A stretch of DNA of 64,000 nt, from the NCBI RefSeq assembly GCF_036172515.1, contig NZ_JAXKVW010000001.1, positions 248,001-312,000 of the forward strand, given 5' to 3'. Position numbers and translations under genes: made by a program. Under the pieces are notes generated by a model. It saw nothing but the letters and a program-made list of their open reading frames with translations, was not told the origin of the DNA and searched no databases. This DNA is from Flexistipes sp. Lineage in GTDB: Bacteria; Chrysiogenota; Deferribacteres; Deferribacterales; Flexistipitaceae. Positions within the stretch are counted from its first letter, which is position 1. Each line of letters starts with the position of its first letter. Shown one piece after another: positions 16,862 through 26,704 of the stretch.

Positions 16862-17971
16862 ATGTCTGAAAATCATATCAAAATTTTGCTGTTAAGTGCT
16901 TATGAAGCCAAAAGCCATAAGTGCTGGCGGAAGTTTATGGAGGAAAATTTCACGAAGTATAAGTTTACTTCAGTTGTGCTTCCGCCCCGTTTTTTCTCTT
17001 GGAGGATTCACGGCAACCCTCTTATTTTCAGAGAATATGAAACAGAAAAACTGACAGAAAACTACGATTTAATTATTGCCACTTCAATGTGCGATGTTGC
17101 TACGATAAAAGGTTTCTTTCCCAATTTGGCCGGGATACCGGTAATTGTTTATTTTCACGAAAATCAGTTTGCATATCCGGAAACGGAGCGTGTGAAAAGT
17201 TATCAGGATGCCCAGATAAAAAGTATCAATTCCGCCGCTGTTGCTGAAAAGCTATTGTTTAACAGTTTTTATAATATGCAGACTTTTCTGGAGGAAGGTG
17301 AAAAACTGCTTAAAAAAATGCCGGATTTCAACAAAATAAAAATTTTTGAAAAGCTGGCAGCCAAAAGTGAGGTGCTGCCCGTCCCCATTTACCCTCTGGG
17401 CTTTGACAAAAAAACTGCAAATAACACCCCTGTTATTTTGTGGAACCACCGGTGGGAGTACGACAAAGCACCCGAAAGGTTTTTTCAAGCAATAAATAAA
17501 CTCCGAAATAAGGGATACTCATTCAAATTGAATGTCGTCGGCCAGCAGTTTCGCAGACAGCCTGAATGTTTTGATAAATACAAAAACATTTTCAGAGATG
17601 AAATATTGCACTGGGGTTATATAAAGGATATTGATAAATACCATGAAATCTTACGAAATTCAGATTTTGTTGTCTCAGCTTCCCTGCATGAATTTCAGGG
17701 TTTAGCGGTACTGGAAGCCGTGTCTGCAGGGGCTGTGCCTGTTGTTCCCGACCGTATGGCATACAGAGAAATTTTTCAGGATATATACAGATATGCCTCG
17801 CATAAAAATGAGCCGGAAAAAGACATTAGTGCTTTGGTGGAAAAGATGGAAATATTTATTGAGAAATACAACAAGGGAGAATATATTCCAACACCTGATA
17901 TATCCGGTTTTTACGTTTCAAACCTTAAGAGCAGATATGAGAGGGTGTTTGCGCAAATAATTGCTCGTTAA
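16862..17971 (+). CDS. tRNA-queuosine mannosyltransferase-like glycosyltransferase
   Basis: The 369-residue protein matches the DUF3524/GTDC1 (QTMAN) group, which mannosylates queuosine in tRNA-Asp. N-terminal markers are LLLSAYEAKSHKCWRKF (about 9-25), LPPRFFSWRIHGNPL (about 40-54), ATSMCDVATIKG and YFHENQFAYP (about 98-107). A GT-B glycosyltransferase C-terminal domain follows, with WNHRWEYDKAPE (about 193), VVGQQFR and the donor-site SLHEFQGLAVLEA (about 276-288) followed by GAVPVVPDR. The window also carries tgt and queA, so the queuosine acceptor exists. Activity on tRNA in this organism is inferred. Confidence 0.88.
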   Translation: MSENHIKILLLSAYEAKSHKCWRKFMEENFTKYKFTSVVLPPRFFSWRIHGNPLIFREYETEKLTENYDLIIATSMCDVATIKGFFPNLAGIPVIVYFHENQFAYPETERVKSYQDAQIKSINSAAVAEKLLFNSFYNMQTFLEEGEKLLKKMPDFNKIKIFEKLAAKSEVLPVPIYPLGFDKKTANNTPVILWNHRWEYDKAPERFFQAINKLRNKGYSFKLNVVGQQFRRQPECFDKYKNIFRDEILHWGYIKDIDKYHEILRNSDFVVSASLHEFQGLAVLEAVSAGAVPVVPDRMAYREIFQDIYRYASHKNEPEKDISALVEKMEIFIEKYNKGEYIPTPDISGFYVSNLKSRYERVFAQIIAR

Positions 17972-18080
17972 TTTTGCCGCAACAGGTTATTATAGATACT
18001 GAACTTTGATTTTTTAAAACAGTCTAATCTTACACAGTGTTTTTGTTTGAAATGTAAATTTGTCTGAGTGATTGTATATT

Positions 18081-18271
18081 CAAGTTTCGCACTTGCATCT
18101 TTTGCAAGTCTTTGTTCACCCTGTTAAATATCAGCTTCGCTGATTGCCTGTGGCATTTAACAGGGCAGGGAGTGATAATGACGAAGCAATCTCTATTTTT
18201 ATATTATTTTGAGATTGCCAAGACCCTGTTTTCACAGGGTCTCGCAATGACCGAACTAAGTGCGAAACTTG
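18081..18271. repeat. Palindromic repeat element, copy 1
   Basis: A 191-bp intergenic unit bounded by perfect 14-bp inverted ends, CAAGTTTCGCACTT (18081-18094) and AAGTGCGAAACTTG (18258-18271). Inside are nested hairpins: ACTTGCA/TGCAAGT, CCTGTTAAAT/ATTTAACAGG around a TCAGC/GCTGA hairpin, GCAATCTC/GAGATTGC, and ACCCTGT/ACAGGGT. A related copy is at 33726-33943. It resembles non-coding palindromic repeats with GACGAAGCAATCTC cores that I recall from many bacterial genomes. No transposase is encoded. Confidence 0.85.
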
Positions 18272-18344
18272 ATTATATAATTGTATAATTTGAGTTTCTG
18301 CAATTGCTCATATTGTTGATAATGAAAAAACAGGACAAAAGTTA

Positions 18345-19766
18345 ATGAAATGTAAATACCTTCTTTTGACAGTTTTGATTTTGCCGATGGTTTTTTCCTG
18401 CACTGTTTTCAAACCTGAAATTTCACAGGTTGAAACTGTGCTTGATAACAGCAAAGGTTCTGCAGCTGCCGGTTTTATCGACAATGAGACTCTGTGGTGG
18501 AATATTTTTGACAGTCCGGAAATTTCAAAACTTATGGATAAAGCTTTTGGTAACAACTTTAATATCAAAGCGGCTTATTACCGAATAAAACAGGCTCAGG
18601 CATCCTACAGAAAATCTTACAGCGGGTACTATCCTTCTGCCGACTTAAGTCTGGAGAGGAGTTACAATAAACAAAAACAGAAAAATCTTGATGCCGTTAC
18701 CACCGATAAATGGAGTCTTGGGCTGAATGTCAGCTATGAAGCCGATATATGGGGCAAGACCAGTGCTGAAGCTGAAAGTGCAGCTTTACAGGTTGATATA
18801 AACCGGTACAATCTTAAAGGTAGTGCCCTCATCCTGAGCACCGATATTGCGAAGACCTGGGTTGATATTATTGCAAACAAAATCAAGCTTGATACTTTCA
18901 GAGAGCAGTTAAGATTGAATCGTGATATATATTCCATCATAGAGGAAAGATATTACAGTTCTATGGCAAATCTTATCGATTTGTATCAACAGGAAAGTGT
19001 TATCGCTAATATCCGGAGTAATATTGACGATACTATATCAGAAATAGAGCGACTGAAACAGAGTCTGAATGTATTGACCGGAACTCATCCGGGGGCGAAA
19101 TTTTCTGTTGAAACAGAGAAAATGCCGGAAATAAAACCACTTCCCAAAGGCGGTCTGCCCGCCTCCGTTTTGAAAAACAGACCGGATTTAAAAGCATCAT
19201 GGTTAAAGGTGAAATCTGCTGCCTGGAATGTTTCATCTGCAAAAGCCGCAAGACTTCCTTCTTTAAGACTTACGGGTTCCTATAATTATTCTGCTGAAAA
19301 GCTGGCGGATATTTTTGACAATTGGGCGCTGAATCTTGCAGGTTCTCTTATTGCACCTATAATAGACGGCGGTTCCAGAAAAGCTGAAGTGGCAAGAAGC
19401 AAAGCAGCTTTACAGGAAGCTGTTATGAATTACAAACAGGATGCTTTAAATGCCGTAAAAGAGGCTGAAGCAGCCCTGTTGAATGAAAGCAAATACATAA
19501 AGCGGATAAAAAATACTGAAAAGAGGCTTTCCATAGCTGAGAAAAGTCTGAAAGAAGCTGAGCGAAGGTATTATTCCGGCATATCCGATTATTCCGCAGT
19601 ACTTAACCAGAGACTTAATATTCTTGAACTTAAAAGCACACTTACAGACCTCAAAAGTGCCAGAATCAAGTCAAGAATCGATCTCTATAAAGCTGCCGGA
19701 GGCAGAATACCCGAACTAAACGAAATCCTGAAAGAGGTTAAAAATGGACGAACAGCAGAAAAATAA
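18345..19766 (+). CDS. TolC/NodT-family outer-membrane efflux lipoprotein
   Basis: The 473-residue protein has a lipoprotein signal (LPMVFSC, Cys about residue 19) and two outer-membrane efflux repeats. The first is near 60-245 (WWNIFDSPEISKLMDKAF, then PSADLSLERSYN). The second is near 255-465 (LKNRPDLKASWLKVKSA, PSLRLTGSYNY, ISDYSAVLNQRLNILELK). This is the outer-membrane channel of a tripartite RND pump. It overlaps the adaptor gene by 23 nt. Confidence 0.95.
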   Translation: MKCKYLLLTVLILPMVFSCTVFKPEISQVETVLDNSKGSAAAGFIDNETLWWNIFDSPEISKLMDKAFGNNFNIKAAYYRIKQAQASYRKSYSGYYPSADLSLERSYNKQKQKNLDAVTTDKWSLGLNVSYEADIWGKTSAEAESAALQVDINRYNLKGSALILSTDIAKTWVDIIANKIKLDTFREQLRLNRDIYSIIEERYYSSMANLIDLYQQESVIANIRSNIDDTISEIERLKQSLNVLTGTHPGAKFSVETEKMPEIKPLPKGGLPASVLKNRPDLKASWLKVKSAAWNVSSAKAARLPSLRLTGSYNYSAEKLADIFDNWALNLAGSLIAPIIDGGSRKAEVARSKAALQEAVMNYKQDALNAVKEAEAALLNESKYIKRIKNTEKRLSIAEKSLKEAERRYYSGISDYSAVLNQRLNILELKSTLTDLKSARIKSRIDLYKAAGGRIPELNEILKEVKNGRTAEK

Positions 19767-20949
19767 ACGTGTGGAAGAGGAGAGCAAGACACTTCCCAAA
19801 AAGACCTGGTGGCAAAGGCTTTTATCTTTTATTATGATAGTATTCATAATCGGGGCAGGTGTCTATGGTGTGAAATATTTTTTATCTTCCAGACCGATGC
19901 CACAGATCTCAAAACCGGAAAAAATTATTCCTACCGTTACTGTTAAAGATATAAAGCCTTCCGAGCATCGGGTCAGTATCTCAGCTTACGGTAATGTAAA
20001 AATAAAAAACGATGTGGAAATAAAATCTCAGGTTTCGGGTATTGTGACTTATGTGTCCGACAAATTAGATCTGGGTGAATTTGTGAAAGCAGGGGAAATC
20101 CTTGTGAAAATTGATAAAACTGACTACGAAATTGCCCTTGAAAAGAGCCTGAGTGCACTTGAACAGGCACAATCAAATCTTACACTTGAAAAAGGGAAAC
20201 AGTCGGTTGCAAAGAAGGAATGGGAAATAATGCAAAAACGAGTCGGCGATAATATTTCCAAGGAACAAAAGGCACTTGCCTTAAGAGTTCCTCAGCTTAT
20301 GAGTGCCAGAGCTGCAGTGAAGCAGGCTGAGGCTGATGTCCGGAAAGCCCGGCTGGATCTGAAACGAACTGTTATAAGGTCTCCTTTTAACGGGATTGTG
20401 ATGAAAAAAAATGTCAGCAAAGGCTCTTACCTGAATGTTCAGGGGTCAGTGGCCAGGATTATTTCAACTGAGGATTTTTACGTTGAAGCTTATATAGAAA
20501 AGGAGAAGCTGAAGTGGCTGGATAAATCCAAGCCTGTAATGATAGAATCAGGTGCCGGCAAATTTACAGGTAAAGTTGAGGAAGTGCTGCCTGATGTACA
20601 GGACAAGGGACTTATGGCAAAACTTTTGATTACGGTCAACAACCCCCTTCAATCTGATCCTCCTCTCCTGGTAGGTGATTATGCCGAGGTTATTTTTAAA
20701 GGTAAGATTCTGAAGGATATTTATAAAATACCGAGATCAGCAGTTTCCGACCGGGGTAAAATATATCTCGTTGATAGTGAGTACAAACTTAGAATTAAAG
20801 AGTACGATAAAATGTGGGAAGATGAAAAATATATATATGTCAAAAATACATTTCCTCAGGAATGGAAGCTGGTCGTAAGTAAAATATTCGCTCCTTCAGA
20901 CGGTATGAAAGTTAAAGTTTCTGAAGAAAACGCCGGTGCTTCCAGATGA
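19744..20949 (+). CDS. RND efflux periplasmic adaptor (MFP/HlyD family)
   Basis: The 401-residue protein has a cytoplasmic basic start and one membrane anchor (about 22-45). A lipoyl/biotinyl-type half (VEIKSQVSGIVTYVSDKLDLGEFVKAGEILVKID, about 96-130) and a helical hairpin of moderate length (about 132-195) follow. The second lipoyl half is at RSPFNGIVMKKNVSKGSYL, then beta-barrel and membrane-proximal domains. It joins the RND pump to the TolC-type channel. The next gene starts in an ATGA overlap. Confidence 0.95.
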   Translation: MDEQQKNKRVEEESKTLPKKTWWQRLLSFIMIVFIIGAGVYGVKYFLSSRPMPQISKPEKIIPTVTVKDIKPSEHRVSISAYGNVKIKNDVEIKSQVSGIVTYVSDKLDLGEFVKAGEILVKIDKTDYEIALEKSLSALEQAQSNLTLEKGKQSVAKKEWEIMQKRVGDNISKEQKALALRVPQLMSARAAVKQAEADVRKARLDLKRTVIRSPFNGIVMKKNVSKGSYLNVQGSVARIISTEDFYVEAYIEKEKLKWLDKSKPVMIESGAGKFTGKVEEVLPDVQDKGLMAKLLITVNNPLQSDPPLLVGDYAEVIFKGKILKDIYKIPRSAVSDRGKIYLVDSEYKLRIKEYDKMWEDEKYIYVKNTFPQEWKLVVSKIFAPSDGMKVKVSEENAGASR

Positions 20950-23900
20950 GTAATGAAAAGATAAAGAAAGGTCCTATTGCCTGGATGGCAAAAAATTCGG
21001 TTGCAGCCAACATTCTAATGATTTTCCTCCTTATAGGAGGTCTTTTTATGGCTTCCAACATTAAACAGGAGGTGTTCCCCGAGTTTGAACTGGACACTGT
21101 TACGATTACAGTCGCTTATCCCGGTGCCAGCCCCGAAGAAGTGGAAAAGGGCGTCATATTACCTGTTGAAGAAGCTATCGAGGGGATAAATGGGATAAAA
21201 GAAATCAGGTCTACCGCTAATGAGAGCTCAGGTACTGTTACTGTGGAAGCGGTAACCGGCTATGATATGCAGAAACTCTATCAGGACATTAAAAATGAAG
21301 TGGACAGAATAGATTCCTTTCCCACTGATGCAGAGGATCCTCAGGTTTTTATACCTTCAAGGCGAATTACTGTAACCACATTGATTCTGTATGGTAATCA
21401 AAGCAAACAAACTCTAAAAGAGTATGCTGATATTGTGAAAAACCGTTTAATAGCAGACGACCGCATTACGGTGGTTGAGATAAGCGGAGCGAATGACTAC
21501 GAGATTAAGGTGGATGTTTCTGAAGATGCCTTAAAAAAGTATGATTTGACACTGCAGGAGATAGCATCAAAAATCAGCAAAGCGTCCCTTGATCTGCCTG
21601 CAGGAACGATAGAAACAAGTGAAGGGGATATTCTAGTAAGACTGAAAGAGCGAAAAGATTATGCCCCCCAGTTTGCGGATATTCCCGTTGTGGCAACCAG
21701 CAGCGGAACTCTTGTGAAATTAGGAGATATTGCTTCTGTAACAGGCGGTTTTGAAGACACAAACAATTATGTGGTGTTTAACGGAAGAAAAGCCATTGAA
21801 CTGGAAGTATTCCGTGTAGGCAAGCAGAAACCGGTGGAAGTTGCCGAAGCAGTAAATGAGCATATAAAACAACTTAATGAAACCCTGCCTTCGGGACTTT
21901 CCATAGAAAAAGTGCGGGACAGGTCAATAATTTTTGAACAGCGGGTTAATCTTCTCCTTAAAAACGGGCTGCTTGGTTTAGGCCTGGTAATGATACTTCT
22001 CAGTATTTTTCTTGAGCTTCGACTTGCATTTTGGGTTGCTGTGGGCATCCTTGTTTCTTTTCTCGGCTCCTTTTTCATCCTGCCGTTATTCGGGACAACT
22101 ATAAATATGATTTCTCTGTTTGCATTTATTATCACACTCGGAATAGTTGTTGATGATGCTATTGTTGTGGGGGAAAACATATACAGCTACAGACAAAAAA
22201 GACTGGATTTTATATCTGCATCGATTAAAGGGACCCGGGAAATAGCAATGCCCGTATGTTTTAGTGTGCTGACCAATATGGTGGCGTTTCTCCCGATGTA
22301 TTTTGTGCCGGGGATAGCGGGTAAAATTTTCGGTATCATTCCTGTAGTCGTTGTTTCAGTATTTGCTATTTCACTTGTTGAGGCTTTGTTTATACTACCT
22401 GCCCATTTAGCACATCAGAAAAAATATTTTACAAGCAGAATTATGTATTTTTTTCACAGAAATCAGCAAAAGGTAAGCAGGCTTTTTGAATGGTTTATAA
22501 GGCAGGTATACCGCCCCTCCCTTAAAATTTTTCTGAAATTCAGGTATATAAGTATAACCGCAGGTATAGGTGTGTTAATAGTGACCATGGCTTTTGTGGC
22601 AAGCGGCCGGATGGGATTTGCAATGTTTCCGAAAGTAGAATCTGATTTTGCCTATTTAACCATTCAAATGCCGTTGGGTACCCCCGATGGGAGAATAAAA
22701 AATCTGGAAGAAAAAATTTATCGGTCTGCCTTAAAACTGAGAGAGCAGTACCGGGATTCATCTCTGGTTGAAAATATACTTGTCAGTGTAAATGAGGATT
22801 CCGTCAGAGGAAGAGTTTATTTGGCTCCCCCGGAACAAAGGGTTTTAAGTACCGCTGAATTTGTGCAAAAATGGAGAAAAGAGTTGGGCTCAATACCGGA
22901 TGCTGAACAGGTGAATTTTCAGTCAGATTTCGGAGGTCCGGGCTCCGGTGCAGATCTCACTGTTGAACTGAGCCACCAGAATATGGATGTTTTAAAGGCA
23001 GCAAGTTCAGAGTTAGCAGATGAAATTGCAAAATTTGACATTGCCTCAGATATTGAAGACGGATTTGTTGAGGGTAAAGACCAATTCGATGTTTATCTTA
23101 AGCCAAAAGCCTATTTTCTCGGCTTGACACCGCAAATAGTTGCAAGGGAGCTGAGAAGCAGATATTATGGTGTGGAAGCATTGAAACAGTTAAGAGGGAA
23201 AAATGAAGTGACCGTGATGGTCAGAATCGATAAAAAGGAAAGAACAAGCGTCCACTATTTCAACAATATGAAAATAAGCACGCCCTCCGGGGTTGAGGTG
23301 CCGTTAGATACGATTGCCAATATTAAACGCGGGAAAGCTTACACTTCCATAAACAGGCGCGACGGTAAAAGGATTGTTTCGGTGACAGCGGATGTTGAGC
23401 CACAGAACAGAACAGTGGAGATAGTAAATTCACTCCAAAAAGGTTTTCTTGATGAACTGGCGGCAAAGTATCCCGGTCTTTCTTACAGCTTCGAGGGTAA
23501 ACAGTCCGATTTAAAAGAAAGCGTCGGCTCCTTAATGCGCGGCCTTGCCATGGCATTGTTGGCCATCTATGTGATTTTGGCGATTCCTTTTAAAAGCTAC
23601 ATGCAGCCGGTCATTATAATGTGCAGCATCCCTTTCGGCGTTGTAGGTGCTGTTTACGGGCATTTACTTCTGGGCTACAGTCTCAGTCTCATGAGTCTTT
23701 TCGGCATTGTGGCTTTGGCAGGGGTGGTTGTGAACAGCTCCCTTGTTCTTATCGATTATGCAAACAGATTAAGACGCAATAGTAATTATACAGCATATAC
23801 AGCAATTATTGAATCCTCTCTTTCACGCTTCAGGCCGGTATTCCTCACAACATTCACGACATTCTTCGGTCTTATGCCGATGATTTTTGAAACTTCAAGA

Positions 23901-24092
23901 CAGGCACGTTTTCTTATTCCGATGGCTATATCACTCGGGTTTGGGATACTGTTTTCTATTCTGATTACTCTTATTTTTGTCCCCTCGCTTTATGTGATTC
24001 TCGAAGATTTAAAAAACTTTTTGATAAAAGTTTTTGCACCGGCGAAAAGGTTTGGTGACGAGATGCACGACAGCACTGAAAAAAATAATTAG
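20946..24092 (+). CDS. RND-family efflux transporter (AcrB/HAE1-like)
   Basis: The 1048-residue protein has the twelve-helix RND layout: helix 1 near 13-32, porter loop 1 to about 335, helices 2-6 about 335-480 plus one near 535, porter loop 2, and helices 8-12 from about 860. The proton-relay motif GIVVDDAIVVGENI in helix 4 keeps both Asp residues, so the pump should be proton-driven. YPGASPEEVE and FPEFELDTVTITV near the start are typical of the HAE1 branch. Substrate is unknown. Third gene of the efflux operon. Confidence 0.95.
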   Translation: MSNEKIKKGPIAWMAKNSVAANILMIFLLIGGLFMASNIKQEVFPEFELDTVTITVAYPGASPEEVEKGVILPVEEAIEGINGIKEIRSTANESSGTVTVEAVTGYDMQKLYQDIKNEVDRIDSFPTDAEDPQVFIPSRRITVTTLILYGNQSKQTLKEYADIVKNRLIADDRITVVEISGANDYEIKVDVSEDALKKYDLTLQEIASKISKASLDLPAGTIETSEGDILVRLKERKDYAPQFADIPVVATSSGTLVKLGDIASVTGGFEDTNNYVVFNGRKAIELEVFRVGKQKPVEVAEAVNEHIKQLNETLPSGLSIEKVRDRSIIFEQRVNLLLKNGLLGLGLVMILLSIFLELRLAFWVAVGILVSFLGSFFILPLFGTTINMISLFAFIITLGIVVDDAIVVGENIYSYRQKRLDFISASIKGTREIAMPVCFSVLTNMVAFLPMYFVPGIAGKIFGIIPVVVVSVFAISLVEALFILPAHLAHQKKYFTSRIMYFFHRNQQKVSRLFEWFIRQVYRPSLKIFLKFRYISITAGIGVLIVTMAFVASGRMGFAMFPKVESDFAYLTIQMPLGTPDGRIKNLEEKIYRSALKLREQYRDSSLVENILVSVNEDSVRGRVYLAPPEQRVLSTAEFVQKWRKELGSIPDAEQVNFQSDFGGPGSGADLTVELSHQNMDVLKAASSELADEIAKFDIASDIEDGFVEGKDQFDVYLKPKAYFLGLTPQIVARELRSRYYGVEALKQLRGKNEVTVMVRIDKKERTSVHYFNNMKISTPSGVEVPLDTIANIKRGKAYTSINRRDGKRIVSVTADVEPQNRTVEIVNSLQKGFLDELAAKYPGLSYSFEGKQSDLKESVGSLMRGLAMALLAIYVILAIPFKSYMQPVIIMCSIPFGVVGAVYGHLLLGYSLSLMSLFGIVALAGVVVNSSLVLIDYANRLRRNSNYTAYTAIIESSLSRFRPVFLTTFTTFFGLMPMIFETSRQARFLIPMAISLGFGILFSILITLIFVPSLYVILEDLKNFLIKVFAPAKRFGDEMHDSTEKNN

Positions 24093-24107
24093 GACGAAGG
24101 AGAAAAA

Positions 24108-24611
24108 ATGAAAATTTTTAATAACATTTTTATGATGTTTATTTTCAGCCTGGTGATTGCTAACACGGTGTGGGCGGGTAACAACATTTATCCGGCTGAG
24201 CTTGGAGGACTTAAAAAAATCAGAATGATAGAAGGTGAAGAAGCGATACAATCTGTAATGAAGCTTCACAGGGGAGCCAAAATTACACTTAAGGATGCTG
24301 TGGTGGCGGAATACGGAGGAAATAACGGTGGAAAAGCAATAATATGGGCATCAATGTCAGAAACCAGCAAAGCTGCAGGAAATTTGATCAGTAGAATGAA
24401 TAAAAAGATGCCTTCAAGTAAAATGTACAGAAATTTCAGTTCCATAAAAGTCAACAGGTGTAAAATATATTCTGTGGATGGAATGGGTATGAAAAACTAT
24501 TATTTTGTAAAAGATAAATGGAATTACTGGCTGACAGTTAACGCAGGCAACAGCAGAGCTGTTTTGAATGATTTTATGAGCAATCTGACAGATTGTAAAA
24601 TCCCGGAATAA
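24108..24611 (+). CDS. Exported protein of unknown function after the RND operon
   Basis: I do not recognise the family. The 167-residue product has a signal peptide ending ANTVWA (about residue 23). A mature part of about 144 residues follows, with GGNNGGKAIIWASMS near 70-84 and two Cys residues (about 117 and 164) that could form a disulfide. AAGGAG lies 8 nt before the ATG, and the gap to the RND gene is 15 nt, so it is probably co-transcribed with the pump. Confidence 0.7.
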   Translation: MKIFNNIFMMFIFSLVIANTVWAGNNIYPAELGGLKKIRMIEGEEAIQSVMKLHRGAKITLKDAVVAEYGGNNGGKAIIWASMSETSKAAGNLISRMNKKMPSSKMYRNFSSIKVNRCKIYSVDGMGMKNYYFVKDKWNYWLTVNAGNSRAVLNDFMSNLTDCKIPE

Positions 24612-25054
24612 GTTTAAAGGCTTTGAGCTGCCGGAATATCATCTGTGCAGCTTTTAATGTTTTAACCAATCCCTTCAACCAGCATACAAATTATTAATTT
24701 CCCTCTTACGAAAGGCTGTAAGATTGCTTTCTGAGCACTTAATGCGCTAAATGCTGATTGCAATAAAGCGCGGTTAAAAAGCGCTAAACTTGTCATGAAT
24801 GCAAGTTCACCTTCTGTTGATTTGCCCATTATTGTTTGTTAAGATTAATAGATAGCTGATAAATTAAGACTTTTAAATAATTATGTGACTGTCACCTTAA
24901 ACTCGTTTCAGAGTCTCGTAAGCTATTGGTAATAAGAGACGCTGAAATAAATGGTTGACTATGGCCACCATTTATCTGCCTAAAGGGGGATCCAGCAGCA
25001 GGATTTTTGGTATAATATTTAAAGCAAAATAATAAAAATTTAAATGAGGGTAAT
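24612..25054 (+). other. Spacer with two adjacent hairpins before the BCCT gene
   Basis: No gene is visible. Two inverted repeats lie back to back: TTTCAGAGTCTC (24906-24917) with GAGACGCTGAAA (24936-24947), one mismatch; and TAAATGGT (24948-24955) with ACCATTTA (24967-24974), perfect. A TATAAT (25011-25016) follows, about 38 nt before the BCCT start. The hairpins could be operator sites or an upstream RNA structure; I cannot tell which. Confidence 0.5.
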
Positions 25055-26692
25055 ATGAGTGAGGAGAAAAAAGATCATCAGAGTGAAAGTGGTAAGCGTG
25101 AATGGTTTCACCTTGATATTCATCCCTGGGTATTTTTTATTTCGGCTGCACTGATTATTTTGTTTGTCGTCGGTGCTATTTTATTCCAGAGTTATCTTGG
25201 TAATTTTTTCGGGCAGATGCAGAATGGGATGTCAAAGTATGCCGGATGGTTTTTTATTTTTACAGTTAATATCGTTTTGGTAGTTTGTCTTGTGGTTCTG
25301 ATAAGCAGGTTTGGGAGTATAAAACTTGGCGGGCCTGATGCTGAGCCTGAATTTTCTACAATGGGCTGGTTTTCTATGCTTTTTTCAGCGGGAATGGGAA
25401 TAGGGCTTTTATTCTATGGTGTAGCAGAACCGATGTTCCACTATACCGCCAACCCCTTAACGGAACCGGGTACTCAGGAGGCTGCCCGAAGAGCCATGGA
25501 CATAACCTTTCTTCACTGGGGACTTCATCCGTGGGGTGTATACACAATAGTCGGATTATCGTTGGCTTTTTTCTCTTTTAATAAGAATCTGCCGTTATCT
25601 ATCAGAACTGCCTTTTATCCGGTTTTTGGAGAGAAGATTTATGGCGGCATAGGCAATGTAATTGATATTATTGCAACAGTGGCTACACTTTTCGGCGTTG
25701 CCACTTCATTGGGGCTTGGTGTGCAGCAGGTTAATGCCGGTCTTGATCACTTGCTGGGCATAGGGCAGACCAAGACAATCCAGGTAATATTGATAACAAT
25801 TATTACTGCCTTTGCCACCTGGTCAGTTGTTAACGGCCTGGACAAAGGTATTAAAAGGTTATCGCAAATAAATATCGGTTTGGCGTTTTTACTGCTGGTA
25901 TTTGTGTTTATACTGGGTCCTACATTATTTATTTTAAACGCTTTTCTGGAGAATATCGGATATTATCTTCAATATCTGCCGCAGCTTTCCACATGGAATG
26001 AGACATATGAGCATTCCCAGTGGCAGCACGGCTGGACAATTTTTTACTGGGCATGGTGGATTGCATGGTCTCCGTTTGTTGGAATGTTTATCGCCCGGGT
26101 ATCCTATGGAAGGACAATTAAACAGTTTATTCTTGGGGTTCTTCTTGTACCGACTCTGGTAACGTTTATATGGATAACTGTTTTCGGTAATACAGCTCTT
26201 TTTATAGAAATGTTCGGGGCAGGAGGTATTGCTAAAGCGGTACAGGAAAACATTCCTCTTTCAATGTTTGTGTTGATGGAAAATTTTCCATTGTCTACAG
26301 TTACTTCAGCTTTGACAGTATTTGTAGTGATTGCATTTTTTGTTACTTCATCAGACTCCGGTTCAATGGTAATAGATATTATTACTTCAGGCGGTAACCC
26401 CAATCCTCCTGTGCTTTCACGGCTTTTTTGGGCGATACTGGAAGGTGTGGTTGCGGCTTCTCTTCTTGTTGGTGGGGGTCTTGTTGCTCTCCAAACAGCG
26501 GCAATTACAACAGGTCTGCCGTTTGCGTTAGTGTTGCTGGGCATGTGTTATGCCCTTTTTAAGGGTCTTTCGGAATATGCCGGGCCACAGGAGTTTAAAA
26601 TAACCGGACCTGAGCTGAAAAAAACGCGCAGTGTTAAAGTAAAGAAAAGACCTAAGTTGGATAAAACTTTTGGCAGCAGAAGGCTTTGGTAA
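25055..26692 (+). CDS. BCCT-family betaine/choline/carnitine transporter
   Basis: The 545-residue protein has about twelve membrane helices. The BCCT signature regions are visible: GMGIGLLFYGVAEPMFHY (about 112-129), HWGLHPWGVYTIVGL (about 154-168) and the substrate-box FYWAWWIAWSPFVGMFIARVSYGRTI (about 330-355). SSDSGSMVIDIITSGG (about 433-448) follows. Such carriers import compatible solutes with Na or H. Both tails are charged. GAGGGT precedes the ATG. It lies next to an OpuAC-like binding protein, which supports betaine as a substrate. Confidence 0.95.
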   Translation: MSEEKKDHQSESGKREWFHLDIHPWVFFISAALIILFVVGAILFQSYLGNFFGQMQNGMSKYAGWFFIFTVNIVLVVCLVVLISRFGSIKLGGPDAEPEFSTMGWFSMLFSAGMGIGLLFYGVAEPMFHYTANPLTEPGTQEAARRAMDITFLHWGLHPWGVYTIVGLSLAFFSFNKNLPLSIRTAFYPVFGEKIYGGIGNVIDIIATVATLFGVATSLGLGVQQVNAGLDHLLGIGQTKTIQVILITIITAFATWSVVNGLDKGIKRLSQINIGLAFLLLVFVFILGPTLFILNAFLENIGYYLQYLPQLSTWNETYEHSQWQHGWTIFYWAWWIAWSPFVGMFIARVSYGRTIKQFILGVLLVPTLVTFIWITVFGNTALFIEMFGAGGIAKAVQENIPLSMFVLMENFPLSTVTSALTVFVVIAFFVTSSDSGSMVIDIITSGGNPNPPVLSRLFWAILEGVVAASLLVGGGLVALQTAAITTGLPFALVLLGMCYALFKGLSEYAGPQEFKITGPELKKTRSVKVKKRPKLDKTFGSRRLW

Positions 26693-26704
26693 AGGGGGTG
26701 GGCA

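Noticed and set aside
18081-18271. Palindromic repeat as an insertion sequence or attenuator of the efflux operon
   Set aside because: No transposase frame, no T run after any hairpin, and a second copy lies far from any efflux gene.
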